DNA of 64,000 bases, taken from assembly GCF_014648775.1 (NCBI RefSeq), contig NZ_BMRT01000009.1, forward strand, positions 186,001 to 250,000. The letters are read 5' to 3'. How positions within the stretch are numbered: position 1 is the stretch's first letter; the number at the start of each line of letters is the position of its first letter. Below, one piece after another: positions 50,190 through 61,111 of this stretch. Source of the stretch: Streptomyces abikoensis. Lineage in GTDB: Bacteria > Actinomycetota > Actinomycetes > Streptomycetales > Streptomycetaceae. Below the pieces are notes generated by a model that searched no databases, was not told the DNA's origin, and was given only the letters and a program-made list of their open reading frames with translations. The translations under genes and the position numbers were made by a program.

Positions 50190-50218
50190 AAAGGGCCCGC
50201 CGAATCGGCGGGCCCTTT
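50190..50218 (+). terminator. Terminator after the phosphoribosyltransferase gene
   Basis: A 13-bp perfect stem AAAGGGCCCGCCG/CGGCGGGCCCTTT with a 3-nt loop, 20 bp after the stop. Confidence 0.9.
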
Positions 50219-50230
50219 CACGTACGTACG

Positions 50231-50300
50231 TGCCCCGTCAGGGGCGCGGGGCTGTGTCGTCGTGCGGCTGCCGCCGCGTGGGCGCGACCAGCCACTGCCG
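50231..50300 (+). repeat. Streptomyces interspersed repeat, copy 2
   Basis: The plus-strand copy of the element at 26606-26671. Shared order: CCCCG..AGGGGCGCGGGG, GTGTCG, TGCGGCT.CCGCCGCGTGGG, CGCGACCAGCC. It contains two small hairpins and lies between convergent genes, downstream of a terminator. Confidence 0.75.
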
Positions 50301-50326
50301 GCCCGCAGACAAAACCCGGCGGAACG

Positions 50327-51253
50327 CTAAAGCGTGCCGAGCTTGATCAGCGACAGCAGCGCCACCAGCTGGATCGCCGACGCGCCCAGCGCCCGCGGCC
50401 ACGGGAGGTCGTGCGACTTGCTCACCATGGACGTCAGCAGCGCGCCGCCCGCCAGCCAGGTGGCCCAGCCGAGCAGCTGGACGAGGGTGCTGTCGCCGCC
50501 GAGGAACATCGCGAAGAGCAGCCGGGGCGCGTCCGTGATCGACATGATCAGCATCGACAGGCCGACGGTCGGCTGCCATATGCCGTCGCCGCCCAGCTGC
50601 CGGGCGAGGGTGTGGGTGACCGCGCCGAGGATCAGCCCGGCGACGACCATGATCACGCCGGTGATCAGCACGGCGGGCAGCACGTCGGCGAACGAGGCGT
50701 GCAGCACGTCCGCGCGGGCCTTGTCGAAGCCGAAGACGGCGAGCAGGCCGTAGACGAACGTGACGATCAGGGCCGGCGCCCACACCTGGTGGTCCCGCAT
50801 CTGCCAGAAGGTGGCCGTCGGGCGCAGCACGATGCCGGTCAGCAGGTCCTTCCAGTGCAGCCGGGGACCGGGCGGCGTCGGGGGCGGGCCGGCGGGCCCG
50901 TCGCCGTAGCCTCCGCCGTAACCGTCGCCCGCGCCGTAGGCGTCCGGCGCCTCGCCGACGCTGAACTGCTGGGTGCGGCCCGCGTCCTGCCCGTAGTACG
51001 GGTCCTGGGGGTAGCCCTGCGGGGCCTGCGGCTGCTGGTACGGCTGCTGCTGCGGCTGTCCGCTCCCGCCGAAGTACTCCGGCTCCTCGTAGCCGCCCTG
51101 CCCCTGCCACTGCCGCTGGTCCCCGTAGCCGCCGCCGGGCGCGCCGGAGTGTCCGGGCGCGCCCTGGCCACCGCCGTACGGAGCCTGCTGTCCTTGCCAC
51201 GCGGGCCCGGGGCCCTGCGCGTCCCGTCCGCGTCCCATCCTGAATCCAGCCAC
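50327..51253 (-). CDS. Yip1-family membrane protein with Gly/Gln/Tyr-rich N-terminus
   Basis: 308 residues (ATG 51238 is an alternative start). The first 130 residues are low complexity (Gly, Gln, Pro, Tyr). LHWKDLLTGIVLRPTATFWQ begins the Yip1 domain, with about five TM helices (ALIVTFVYGLLAVFGF, AVLITGVIMVVAGLILGAVT, and others). The family has no settled bacterial function. It lies downstream of the MarR-type regulator gene on the same strand. Confidence 0.85.
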   Translation of the reverse strand: MAGFRMGRGRDAQGPGPAWQGQQAPYGGGQGAPGHSGAPGGGYGDQRQWQGQGGYEEPEYFGGSGQPQQQPYQQPQAPQGYPQDPYYGQDAGRTQQFSVGEAPDAYGAGDGYGGGYGDGPAGPPPTPPGPRLHWKDLLTGIVLRPTATFWQMRDHQVWAPALIVTFVYGLLAVFGFDKARADVLHASFADVLPAVLITGVIMVVAGLILGAVTHTLARQLGGDGIWQPTVGLSMLIMSITDAPRLLFAMFLGGDSTLVQLLGWATWLAGGALLTSMVSKSHDLPWPRALGASAIQLVALLSLIKLGTL

Positions 51254-51377
51254 GCCTTCGAACGTACCCGCTCCGGAGAGCGACCGGAGCCGCCCATGGG
51301 TGAACGGACCGGGCTTTGCGGCCGAGCTGTGACATCCCCTAGGGGAAAACCCAGGGGAGGCCCAGGGGGAACGTCCT

Positions 51378-51890
51378 CTACCGCTTGGGCAGCCAGCGGT
51401 CGGGCGAGAGCAGCTCGTCGGCGCCCACGTTGCTGATCATGCGGCGAAGGACGGTGAGGGCGGCGACGTACTCCTCGTCCGTGATGCCGGCGTGGATCTC
51501 CGCGCGCACCCGGCGCACGACCTCGAAGATGCGCTCCTTGGCCTCGCGGCCGGCGTCGGTCATCACGTAGCGGTCGTCGGTGCCCTCGGTCAGCCAGCCC
51601 CGGGCGACGAGGGCGTACAGGGCCTGGTCGATCTCCTCGGGCCGGTGGTCGAGGTTGACGGTGAGCGCCACGCGCAGCTCCTGCCGCGTCAGCCCGCCCT
51701 CGACGAGGGCGGTGCGGTTGAGCACCCACCACTGCGGCTGCGTCACGTCCTGCGTGGCCAGGGCGGCCCGGATGTGGGTGATGACGGCCTTGTGGGCGGC
51801 GTACGTCCAGTAGCCGACGGGCTGTCCCGCGAGGTTGCCGTCGTCGGACTTGGGGGTGGTGAGCTGGGTGTTCTGCGGCGTCGTCGTCAT
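51378..51890 (-). CDS. MarR-family regulator
   Basis: 170 residues. The winged HTH is recognisable (PQWWVLNRTALVEGGLTRQE, LYALVARGWLTEGTDDRYVM) between dimerisation helices. It probably regulates itself through the palindrome CTCAA-N6-TTGAG 18 bp upstream of its start. The ligand is unknown. Confidence 0.87.
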   Translation of the reverse strand: MTTTPQNTQLTTPKSDDGNLAGQPVGYWTYAAHKAVITHIRAALATQDVTQPQWWVLNRTALVEGGLTRQELRVALTVNLDHRPEEIDQALYALVARGWLTEGTDDRYVMTDAGREAKERIFEVVRRVRAEIHAGITDEEYVAALTVLRRMISNVGADELLSPDRWLPKR

Positions 51891-51907
51891 GTCTTCGACA
51901 GTAGGAC

Positions 51908-51923
51908 CTCAAGCATGGTTGAG
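51908..51923. promoter_or_regulatory. Candidate MarR operator
   Basis: The 16-bp sequence CTCAAGCATGGTTGAG has 5-bp arms CTCAA/TTGAG. TTGA-type palindromes of this length are typical MarR sites, and it lies just before the marR-like start. Confidence 0.5.
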
Positions 51924-51950
51924 ATCAAGTGTGTTCGCTGCCACTGACGA

Positions 51951-51986
51951 AGGCCGGGCCCCGCGATCGCTCGCGGGGCCCGGCCT
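51951..51986 (-). terminator. Hairpin after the EtfD-like gene
   Basis: A perfect 16-bp stem (51951-51966 and 51971-51986) with loop TCGC, about 20 bp beyond the stop of the Fe-S protein gene on the minus strand. Confidence 0.88.
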
Positions 51987-52006
51987 CGTACACGGTGCGG
52001 AAGCGG

Positions 52007-54280
52007 TTACTTCACCGGCTCCGGGTCCGGCTCCGGCGCGTCGGCCGGCTCGCCGTCGCCCTCCGGGGCGGCCGGGGTCTTCACGGACTCCAGCAGCAGC
52101 TGGGAGACGTCGACGACCTGGATGGACTCCTTGGCCTTGCCGTCGTTCTTCTTGCCGTTGACCGAGTCGGTCAGCATGACGAGGCAGAAGGGGCAGGCCG
52201 TGGAGACGATGTCCGGGTTGAGGGACAGCGCCTCGTCCACGCGCTCGTTGTTGATGCGCTTGCCGATGCGCTCCTCCATCCACATGCGCGCGCCGCCGGC
52301 GCCGCAGCAGAAGCCGCGCTCCTTGTGACGGTGCATCTCCTCGTTGCGCAGGCCCGGCACCTTGGCGATGATCTCGCGCGGCGGGGTGTAGACCTTGTTG
52401 TGGCGGCCCAGGTAGCAGGGGTCGTGATAGGTGATCAGGCCCTCGACCGGGGTGACGGGGATCAGCTTGCCCTCGTCGATGAGGTGCTGCAGCAGCTGCG
52501 TGTGGTGGATGACCTCGTACTCGCCGCCCAGCTGCGGGTACTCGTTCGCGATGGTGTTGAAGCAGTGGGGGCAGGTCGCGACGATCTTCTTCTTCGCCTT
52601 CGGCTTCTTGGTGGACTCGTCCTCGGAGTCCTCACCGAACGCCATGTTCAGCATCTCGACGTTCTGCTGGCCGAGCTGCTGGAAGAGGAACTCGTTGCCC
52701 AGACGGCGGGCCGAGTCACCGGTGCAGTTCTCCTCGCCGCCCATGATGGCGAACTTCACGCCCGCCATGTGCAGCAGCTCCGCGAAGGCCTTGGTGGTCT
52801 TCTTGGCGCGGTCCTCCAGGGCGCCGGCGCAGCCGACCCAGTAGAGGTAGTCGACCTCGGTGAGGTCCTCGATGTCCTTGCCGACGACCGGGACCTCGAA
52901 GTCGACCTCCTTGGTCCACTGCAGCCGCTGCTTCTTGGCCAGGCCCCAGGGGTTGCCCTTCTTCTCCAGGTTCTTGAGCATCGTGCCCGCCTCGGACGGG
53001 AAGGAGCTCTCGATCATCACCTGGTAGCGGCGCATGTCGACGATGTGGTCGACGTGCTCGATGTCGACGGGGCACTGCTCGACGCACGCGCCGCACGTGG
53101 TGCAGGACCACAGCACGTCCGGGTCGATGACGCCGTTCTCCGCGAGGGTGCCGATCAGCGGGCGCTCGGCCTCGGCCAGGGCGGCCGCCGGGACGTCCTT
53201 CAGCTGCTCGGCGGTGCCCTTCTCCTCGCCCTCGGCGTCCTTACCGCCACCGGCCAGCAGGTACGGCGCCTTGGCGTGCGCGTGGTCGCGCAGCGCCATG
53301 ATCAGGAGCTTGGGGGAGAGGGGCTTGCCGGTGTTCCAGGCGGGGCACTGCGACTGGCAGCGGCCGCACTCGGTGCAGGTGGAGAAGTCGAGGATGCCCT
53401 TCCAGGAGAACTCCTCGACCTTCGAGACGCCGAAGACGGCGTCCTCCGCCGGGTCCTCGAAGTCGATCGGCTCGCCGCGGCTGGTCATCGGCTGGAGCGC
53501 GCCCAGCGCCACGTCACCGTCGGCCTCGCGCTTGAACCAGATGTTGGGGAAGGCCAGGAAGCGGTGCCAGGCGACACCCATGTCCGTCTTCAGCGCGACC
53601 GTGATCATCCAGATGAAGGACGTCGCGATCTTCAGCCCGGCGAAGAAGTAGGTGAGGTTCTGGAGGGTGGAGACGTCCATCCCCTCCAGCCACGAGACGA
53701 CCGGGTAGGAGAGGAAGAACGACGCCTCGTAGCCGTCGACGTGGTGCTGGGCGCCCTCAAGGGCGTGCAGCATGTAGATGCAGACGCCGACGATGAGGAT
53801 GACGGACTCGACGAAGTACGCCTGGCCGGTGTTGGAGCCGGCGAAGCGGGACTTGCGGCCCGCGCCGCCCGGCCGGTTCAGCTGCCGGATGACGATGAGC
53901 GCCAGGATGCCGAGCACGGTCATCGTGCCGATGAACTCGACGAAGACGTTGTAGGGCGCCCAGTCGCCGATGACCGGCAGGAGCCAGTCGGCCTTGAAGA
54001 GCTGCCCGATGGCGTTGACGATGGTCAGCAGCAGCGAGAAGAAGCCCACCGCCACGAACCAGTGCGCGACGCCGACGACGCCCCACTTGTTCATCCGGGT
54101 GTGGCCGAGGAACTCCTTGGCCACCGTGACCGTGCGCTGTACCGGTTCGTCGGTGCGGGTGCCCGCCGGTACGGGCTGGCCGAGCCGTACGAAGCGGTAG
54201 ATCTGGAAGAGGGCACGGCCGAACAGCGCTACGCCGACCGCGATGAGGACCAGCGACACGATGATCGCGGCGAGTTGCAT
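52007..54280 (-). CDS. EtfD-like membrane Fe-S oxidoreductase
   Basis: 757 residues. About six N-terminal TM helices (heterodisulfide-reductase gamma-like, haem-binding type) precede two 4Fe-4S motifs, CTECGRCQSQCP and CTTCGACVEQCP. Two CCG domains follow (YWVGCAGALEDRA with HDPCYLG and CCGAGGARMW). This is the architecture of the actinobacterial EtfD, which takes electrons from ETF after acyl-CoA dehydrogenases and reduces menaquinone. The C-terminal 25 residues are acidic and Pro-rich. It stands alone, divergent from the dnaK operon. Confidence 0.9.
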   Translation of the reverse strand: MQLAAIIVSLVLIAVGVALFGRALFQIYRFVRLGQPVPAGTRTDEPVQRTVTVAKEFLGHTRMNKWGVVGVAHWFVAVGFFSLLLTIVNAIGQLFKADWLLPVIGDWAPYNVFVEFIGTMTVLGILALIVIRQLNRPGGAGRKSRFAGSNTGQAYFVESVILIVGVCIYMLHALEGAQHHVDGYEASFFLSYPVVSWLEGMDVSTLQNLTYFFAGLKIATSFIWMITVALKTDMGVAWHRFLAFPNIWFKREADGDVALGALQPMTSRGEPIDFEDPAEDAVFGVSKVEEFSWKGILDFSTCTECGRCQSQCPAWNTGKPLSPKLLIMALRDHAHAKAPYLLAGGGKDAEGEEKGTAEQLKDVPAAALAEAERPLIGTLAENGVIDPDVLWSCTTCGACVEQCPVDIEHVDHIVDMRRYQVMIESSFPSEAGTMLKNLEKKGNPWGLAKKQRLQWTKEVDFEVPVVGKDIEDLTEVDYLYWVGCAGALEDRAKKTTKAFAELLHMAGVKFAIMGGEENCTGDSARRLGNEFLFQQLGQQNVEMLNMAFGEDSEDESTKKPKAKKKIVATCPHCFNTIANEYPQLGGEYEVIHHTQLLQHLIDEGKLIPVTPVEGLITYHDPCYLGRHNKVYTPPREIIAKVPGLRNEEMHRHKERGFCCGAGGARMWMEERIGKRINNERVDEALSLNPDIVSTACPFCLVMLTDSVNGKKNDGKAKESIQVVDVSQLLLESVKTPAAPEGDGEPADAPEPDPEPVK

Positions 54281-54530
54281 GGGAGGGCTCCTCGGACCTG
54301 CGGGATAGAGCGGGGATGGAGGATTGGAGCGGGATTACCAATCGGTAACTTATCCAGTCCGTTCGAGACTACTCACTCTCGCGCGCGCGATATACCCGCA
54401 TCGCCGGTGATCTGCGTCGCGCAGGCGACCCTTCGCAGCGCCCTAGCACCCCTGGGTGACTGTAAGCCCGACATAAAAGCTGAGCGGGGTTGACTCAGGT
54501 CTGTTGACAGGTTTGCCTCCCTGTTGCACC

Positions 54531-54551
54531 CTTGAGTCTGTTCCACTCAAG
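54531..54551. promoter_or_regulatory. HAIR site (HspR operator) at dnaK
   Basis: A perfect HAIR: CTTGAGT, 7 bp, ACTCAAG, ending 18 bp before the dnaK start. HspR bound here represses the operon and DnaK acts as co-repressor. A partial TTGACTCAGG lies about 40 bp upstream. Confidence 0.93.
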
Positions 54552-54569
54552 TCAGCTGGAGGAATCGAC

Positions 54570-56422
<1,853 letters not shown>

Positions 56423-56426
<4 letters not shown>

Positions 56427-57076
56427 CGGAGGAGACCCCGGGCTTCGAGGAGAACGAGAAGCCTGAAGGCACCTCCGACGCCACGACCCCCGACGACGCG
56501 GCGAAGGCTGCCGGGTCCGCCGACAAGGCGGCCCCGGCCGGCCCGGCCGCCGGCGAGGAACTCGTCGAGGTTGGCCTCCAGGCACAGCTGGACCAGGCGC
56601 AGGCCGCGCTGGGCGAGCGGACCGCGGACCTCCAGCGGCTCCAGGCCGAGTACCAGAACTACCGTCGCCGGGTGGAGCGGGACCGGGTCGCGGTCAAGGA
56701 GGTCGCCGTGGCGAACCTCCTGTCCGAGCTCCTCCCCACCCTCGACGACATCGGTCGCGCCCGCGACCACGGTGAGCTGGTCGGCGGCTTCAAGTCCGTC
56801 GCCGAGTCGCTGGAGACGGTCGTCGCCAAGATGGGCCTCCAGCAGTTCGGCAAGGAGGGCGAGCCCTTCGACCCGCTGGTGCACGAGGCGCTGATGCACA
56901 GCTACGCGCCCGACGTCACCGAGACCACGTGCGTGCAGATCCTGCAGCCGGGGTATCGGATCGGCGAGCGGACCATCCGCCCCGCGCGCGTCGCGGTGGC
57001 CGAGCCGCAGCCGGGCGCCGGCCCCAAGGCCGAAGAGTCGTCCGACGAGGAGAGCGGTGGCCCGGAAGAGGGCTGA
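56423..57076 (+). CDS. grpE: Nucleotide exchange factor GrpE
   Basis: 217 residues from a GTG overlapping the dnaK stop (GTGA). A coiled-coil helix (LDQAQAALGERTADLQRLQA, EYQNYRRRVERDRVAV) leads to the conserved LLPTLDDIGRA and the C-terminal beta wing (GYRIGERTIRPARVAV). Exchanges ADP on DnaK. Confidence 0.97.
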
Positions 57077-57109
57077 CGCGATGAGTGACGGGAAGGAGGG
57101 GCGCCGGGG

Positions 57110-58288
57110 ATGAGCCTCAGCAGGGACTTGCTGGAAAAGGACCTCTACAAGGTCCTCGGCGTCTCCAAGGACGCCACCGAGGCGGAGATCAAGAAGGCGT
57201 ACCGGAAGCTCGCCCGCGAGTTCCATCCGGACGCCAACAAGGGCGACGCCTCGGCCGAGGAGCGCTTCAAGGAGATCTCCGAGGCGAATGACGTCCTTGC
57301 CGACCCCAAGCGTCGCAAGGAGTACGACGAGGCCCGCGCCCTGTTCGGCAACGGAGGCTTCCGTGCCGGGCCGGGTGGCGGCGGCTCGTTCAACTTCGAC
57401 CTGGGCGACCTCTTCGGGGGCGCCCAGGGCGGCGCCGGAGCCGGCGGCTTCGGCGGTGGCGGGCTCGGCGACGTCTTCGGCGGCCTCTTCAACCGGGGCG
57501 GTGGCGGCAGCGCCCGCACCCAGCCCCGGCGCGGCCAGGACATCGAGTCCGAGGTCTCGCTCAACTTCACCGAGGCGGTCGAAGGCGCCACCGTCCCGCT
57601 GCGGATGTCCTCCTCGGCGGCGTGCAAGGCGTGCTCCGGCACGGGCGACAAAAACGGTACGCCCAGGGTCTGCCCGACGTGTGTCGGCACCGGCCAGGTG
57701 TCGCGCGGCTCGGGCGGCGGCTTCTCGCTGACCGACCCCTGCCCGGACTGCAAGGGCCGCGGGCTCATCCCCGAGAACCCCTGCGACGTCTGCCACGGCA
57801 GCGGCCGGGCCAAGTCCTCCCGCACCATGCAGGTCCGCATCCCCGCCGGGGTCTCCGACGGCCAGCGGATCCGCCTGCGCGGCAAGGGCGCCCCGGGCGA
57901 GCGCGGCGGCCCCAACGGCGACCTCTATGTGGTCGTCCACGTCGGCACCCACCCGGTCTTCGGGCGCAAGGGCGACAACCTCACCGTCACCGTGCCCGTC
58001 ACCTTCACGGAGGCGGCCCTCGGCGGCGAGGTCCGGGTCCCCACCCTCGGCGGCCCGCCCGTCACCCTCAAGCTGCCCGCCGGCACGCCCAACGGCCGGA
58101 CGATGCGCGCCCGTGGCAAGGGCGCGGTCCGCAAGGACGGCACCCGCGGCGACCTCCTGGTCACCGTCGACGTCGCCGTCCCCACCCAACTGAGCGACAA
58201 GGCCCGGGAAGCCCTGGAGACCTACCGCGAGGCCACAGCGGACGATGACCCGCGCGAGGAGCTCTTCCAGGCCGCGAAGGGAGCGTGA
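57110..58288 (+). CDS. dnaJ: Chaperone DnaJ
   Basis: 392 residues. J domain with the HPD motif in REFHPDANKG, a Gly/Phe-rich region, a zinc domain of four CxxCxG(x)G repeats (CKACSGTG, CPTCVGTG, CPDCKGRG, CDVCHGSG) and two C-terminal beta-barrel domains. Stimulates DnaK ATPase. It starts 33 bp after grpE. Confidence 0.98.
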   Translation: MSLSRDLLEKDLYKVLGVSKDATEAEIKKAYRKLAREFHPDANKGDASAEERFKEISEANDVLADPKRRKEYDEARALFGNGGFRAGPGGGGSFNFDLGDLFGGAQGGAGAGGFGGGGLGDVFGGLFNRGGGGSARTQPRRGQDIESEVSLNFTEAVEGATVPLRMSSSAACKACSGTGDKNGTPRVCPTCVGTGQVSRGSGGGFSLTDPCPDCKGRGLIPENPCDVCHGSGRAKSSRTMQVRIPAGVSDGQRIRLRGKGAPGERGGPNGDLYVVVHVGTHPVFGRKGDNLTVTVPVTFTEAALGGEVRVPTLGGPPVTLKLPAGTPNGRTMRARGKGAVRKDGTRGDLLVTVDVAVPTQLSDKAREALETYREATADDDPREELFQAAKGA

Positions 58289-58291
58289 CCC

Positions 58292-58750
58292 ATGGAAGGA
58301 ATCGGCCGCCGACGCCATCCGTACGAGCTCACTGATGAGTCGCCGGTCTATGTCATCTCCGTGGCGGCCCAGCTGTCGGGTCTCCACCCGCAGACCCTGC
58401 GGCAGTACGACCGCCTCGGCCTGGTCTCCCCCGACCGCACGGCCGGGCGCGGCCGCCGCTACTCGGCGCGCGACATCGAACTCCTGCGCCAGGTACAGCA
58501 GCTGAGCCAGGACGAGGGCATCAACCTCGCGGGCATCAAGCGCATCATCGAGCTGGAGAACCAGGTCGCTGCGCTGAGCGCCCGCGTCGCCGAGCTCCAG
58601 TCCGTCGTGGACGGCGCGGCCGCGGCGATGCAGCAGCGGGAGGCGCAGGTCCACGCGTCGTACCGCCGGGATCTGGTCCCGTACCAGGACGTCCAGCAGA
58701 CGAGCGCGCTCGTCGTCTGGCGCCCGAAGCGGGAGCAGAAGAAACACTGA
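58292..58750 (+). CDS. hspR: Heat-shock repressor HspR
   Basis: 152 residues, starting 3 bp after the dnaJ stop. MerR-type winged HTH (VYVISVAAQLSGLHPQTLRQ, YDRLGLVSPDRTAGRGRRYS) with a dimerisation coiled coil (ELENQVAALSARVAELQSVV). It binds HAIR sites at dnaK and clpB, both seen in this window. Confidence 0.97.
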   Translation: MEGIGRRRHPYELTDESPVYVISVAAQLSGLHPQTLRQYDRLGLVSPDRTAGRGRRYSARDIELLRQVQQLSQDEGINLAGIKRIIELENQVAALSARVAELQSVVDGAAAAMQQREAQVHASYRRDLVPYQDVQQTSALVVWRPKREQKKH

Positions 58751-58766
58751 GCCGTGTGTTCACGGC

Positions 58767-58798
58767 GGGGCCGCCATCCGGAGACGGGTGGCGGCCCC
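58767..58798. terminator. Terminator between hspR and the convergent ATPase gene
   Basis: A 10-bp stem GGGGCCGCCA/TGGCGGCCCC with a 12-nt loop, followed by a GTTT stretch, between convergent genes. Confidence 0.8.
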
Positions 58799-58806
58799 GT
58801 GCCGTT

Positions 58807-59238
58807 TCAGGCCCACGCGGCGGGCACGCGCCGGCTGATCTCGCACCAGACGGTCTTGGACTCCTCGCCGTACAGATCGCGGTGCAGCGGGGTGTAACCC
58901 CACCGGTCGGCGAGCGTCTGAAGGACGCGGAGGCCACGCCCGTCACTGTCGAACGGCCGCGTCGTCGTGCGGATCGTCGGTGTCCGGGCACCGTTGTCCC
59001 GCACGGCCAGCCGGAGGCTCTCCCACTGCGACCAGGCGAGCGTCAGCTCGGCGGTGCCGGCGGTGTGGACGATGGAGTTCGTCAGCATCTCGCCCGCCAA
59101 CAGCTCGGCGCGACCGGTCAGTTCACGGATGCCGTGCGCGGTGAGCGCGGCCCGGATGGACGCGCGGGCGACCTGTACGGCGCGGGCGTCGTGGGGGATG
59201 AGGAGCCGGTACTCGAAGGGTGCGGATTGCGGCAGCAT
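58807..59238 (-). CDS. Anti-sigma-factor-like ATP-binding protein
   Basis: 143 residues from ATG 59238 (AGGAGG upstream). HATPase_c fold of the RsbW type: GEMLTNSIVHTAGTAELTLA (N box), VRDNGARTP and DGRGLRVLQTLADRWGY (G box). In Streptomyces such stand-alone ATPases commonly lie next to XRE/DUF5753 and DUF397 genes, as here, forming a WhiJ-like unit. Confidence 0.88.
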   Translation of the reverse strand: MLPQSAPFEYRLLIPHDARAVQVARASIRAALTAHGIRELTGRAELLAGEMLTNSIVHTAGTAELTLAWSQWESLRLAVRDNGARTPTIRTTTRPFDSDGRGLRVLQTLADRWGYTPLHRDLYGEESKTVWCEISRRVPAAWA

Positions 59239-59476
59239 GTCGCCTCCTGCGGTGGGGTGTTGGCGGCCGAGCCGCCGGTGTCGATGCCGCGTTTGCCCAT
59301 GCGGGCATGGCGGTGCGCTTCCGGGGGCGGCCGGTTTTGCCGCTGCGTGAGCGGCGCGCGACTCAACGTAGGGGGCTAGGTATCCCCCATGCAATCGATT
59401 CGGTGAGGTTCGCCCCATCGGGGCACGGCGTGGCATCGTGGCGTCCGCACGTGCTGACCGCAGGGAGACTGGCCTC

Positions 59477-60328
59477 ATGCCGCCCAGGAACAACCCCACC
59501 GCGCGACAGGCGCGGCTCGGTGCCGAGTTGCGCAAGATGCGCGAGCGCGCGGGTCTTACAGCTCGCGAGGCCGCTGCGCGGCTGGGCGTAACGCCGATGC
59601 GGATGAGCCATATCGAGATCGGCCGCCTAGGTGTCGGCGAGGAGCGTCTGCGTAAGCTGGCGGCTCAGTATGAGTGTGCGGATCAGGCTCTGATCGATGC
59701 CCTCGTCGGTATGACGGGGCGACAAGGTCGTGGCTGGTGGGAGAAGTTCCGGGGATCGGCTTCCCTCGTTTCCCTGGACCTCGCTGAGTTGGAGTGGCAT
59801 GCGCGCAGCTTGAGGTCACTGCAAGTGGTCCATATCCCTGGGCTCTTGCAAAGCGAGGGACACGTACGGGCCCTGTACAACAACACGCTGCCCGAGCTGT
59901 CGGCCGGGCAGATCGACGCCATGGTGGAGTTCCGGACGCGCCGCAGGCGGGTCTTCGATCGTGACGATCCCCCGAAGCTGGACGCAGTAATTCACGAAGC
60001 AGCGCTGCGCATCAGGGTGGGTGACCGCAAGCTGGCGCACGAGCAGCTCCACCTGCTGCTTGAGCTGTCCGAACGGCCCGAGGTGACCGTGCGAGTGATT
60101 CCCTTCGAGCGGGACGGCTTTACGGAGGCGTCGTTTCCGATGCTGTACGCGGAAGGGCAGGTTCGGCAGCTGGATACGGCTCAGTTCGATACCGTGCACG
60201 GCAGCGTCTTCGTGCACGATGAGAAGGACCTCGTCGGCTACCGAGCCGTCCTCGACGCGGTGAAGAGAGCTTCGCTGCCCTCGGCCGAGTCGCGGGACTT
60301 CATCCTCCGCATTGCTCGTGATTTGTAA
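59477..60328 (+). CDS. XRE/DUF5753 (Scr1/WhiJ-like) regulator
   Basis: 283 residues from ATG 59477. An N-terminal XRE HTH (LGAELRKMRERAGLTAREAA, ARLGVTPMRMSHIEIGRLGV) is followed by a DUF5753 domain (HIPGLLQSEGHVRALYNNTL, FRTRRRRVFDRDDPP, QLDTAQFDTVHGSVFV). These regulators control development or secondary metabolism and are paired with small DUF397 proteins. Confidence 0.92.
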   Translation: MPPRNNPTARQARLGAELRKMRERAGLTAREAAARLGVTPMRMSHIEIGRLGVGEERLRKLAAQYECADQALIDALVGMTGRQGRGWWEKFRGSASLVSLDLAELEWHARSLRSLQVVHIPGLLQSEGHVRALYNNTLPELSAGQIDAMVEFRTRRRRVFDRDDPPKLDAVIHEAALRIRVGDRKLAHEQLHLLLELSERPEVTVRVIPFERDGFTEASFPMLYAEGQVRQLDTAQFDTVHGSVFVHDEKDLVGYRAVLDAVKRASLPSAESRDFILRIARDL

Positions 60329-60338
60329 AGGTCCTGAA

Positions 60339-60533
60339 ATGCAGCAAGTTTCCTGGCAGAAGAGCTCCTACTCGGCATCCACGACGAACAACGAATGCGT
60401 CGAGGTCGGCGCCGCCGCAAACGAAACCGTCGCCCTCCGCGAGAGCGACGCACCCGGCACGGTCATAGTGACCGCACCCGGCGCGTTCGCGGCACTCATA
60501 CGCACCGTAAAAGCGGCGGCGCTCCGCGCCTAG
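60339..60533 (+). CDS. DUF397 small protein
   Basis: 64 residues from ATG 60339, 10 bp after the XRE gene. WQKSSYSASTTNNECVEVGA, then VALRESDAPGTV and FAALIRTVKAA, the DUF397 pattern. Partner of the XRE/DUF5753 regulator; the pair may act as modulator and regulator. Confidence 0.93.
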   Translation: MQQVSWQKSSYSASTTNNECVEVGAAANETVALRESDAPGTVIVTAPGAFAALIRTVKAAALRA

Positions 60534-61057
60534 CGCGCGTGGCGAAGAGCCGCATCGAGCGCGTGGCGGAACGCGTCCAGGCGGCTGCGGCCGGGGCTGA
60601 AGACCGGCATCTGCCGCACGATCGAGCGAACCGCATCCGGCGCGTGCTCGATCGCCCAGCGGATCTCCTCGTCACCGGCGGCGGCGCCGGCCACGCGCTC
60701 ACGCGCGAGCGCGCCGTACATCGCGGACGCGAGGGCGTGTTTCGCCTGGTGGGGTGAGGCGAGGGCGTGGATGTAGGGGGCCGCCGCCGCGTAGCCCGCG
60801 GCGCGGGCCGCGGCCGTGGCGGCCGGGTCGCCGGCGTCCCGCGCTGCGGCGAGCGCGGCGGTGGCGAGGGCGCGCAGGGGCCCCTTGCGTATCTCTTCGC
60901 GCGCGTAGGCGCGGATGCCTTCGAGGGCCTCGCGGGGGCGGGTGTCGGAGGGAGCCGTCGCCTCGAACAGCGGCAGCGCCCGCTCGGCGCAGTCGGCGGC
61001 CCAGAGTCCCAGAAGCCGGCGGCCCTCGTCGCTGATGGTCACCTCGGTCACCCGCAC
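60530..61057 (-). CDS. Imm5-like putative immunity protein
   Basis: 175 residues. VTISDEGRRLLGLWAADCAE, then ATEAPSDTRPREAL-type helix and AAYAAAAPYIHALA follow the pattern of the Imm5-like family (sometimes labelled exonuclease SbcC-like), all-helical and Ala-rich. No toxin gene is adjacent. It overlaps the convergent DUF397 gene stop by 4 bp. Confidence 0.7.
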   Translation of the reverse strand: MRVTEVTISDEGRRLLGLWAADCAERALPLFEATAPSDTRPREALEGIRAYAREEIRKGPLRALATAALAAARDAGDPAATAAARAAGYAAAAPYIHALASPHQAKHALASAMYGALARERVAGAAAGDEEIRWAIEHAPDAVRSIVRQMPVFSPGRSRLDAFRHALDAALRHAR

Positions 61058-61111
61058 ATCCTGCCGCAGCGCGTTCCTCCATGAGAGGGGCCCACACGTG
61101 GAGGGGAACCC

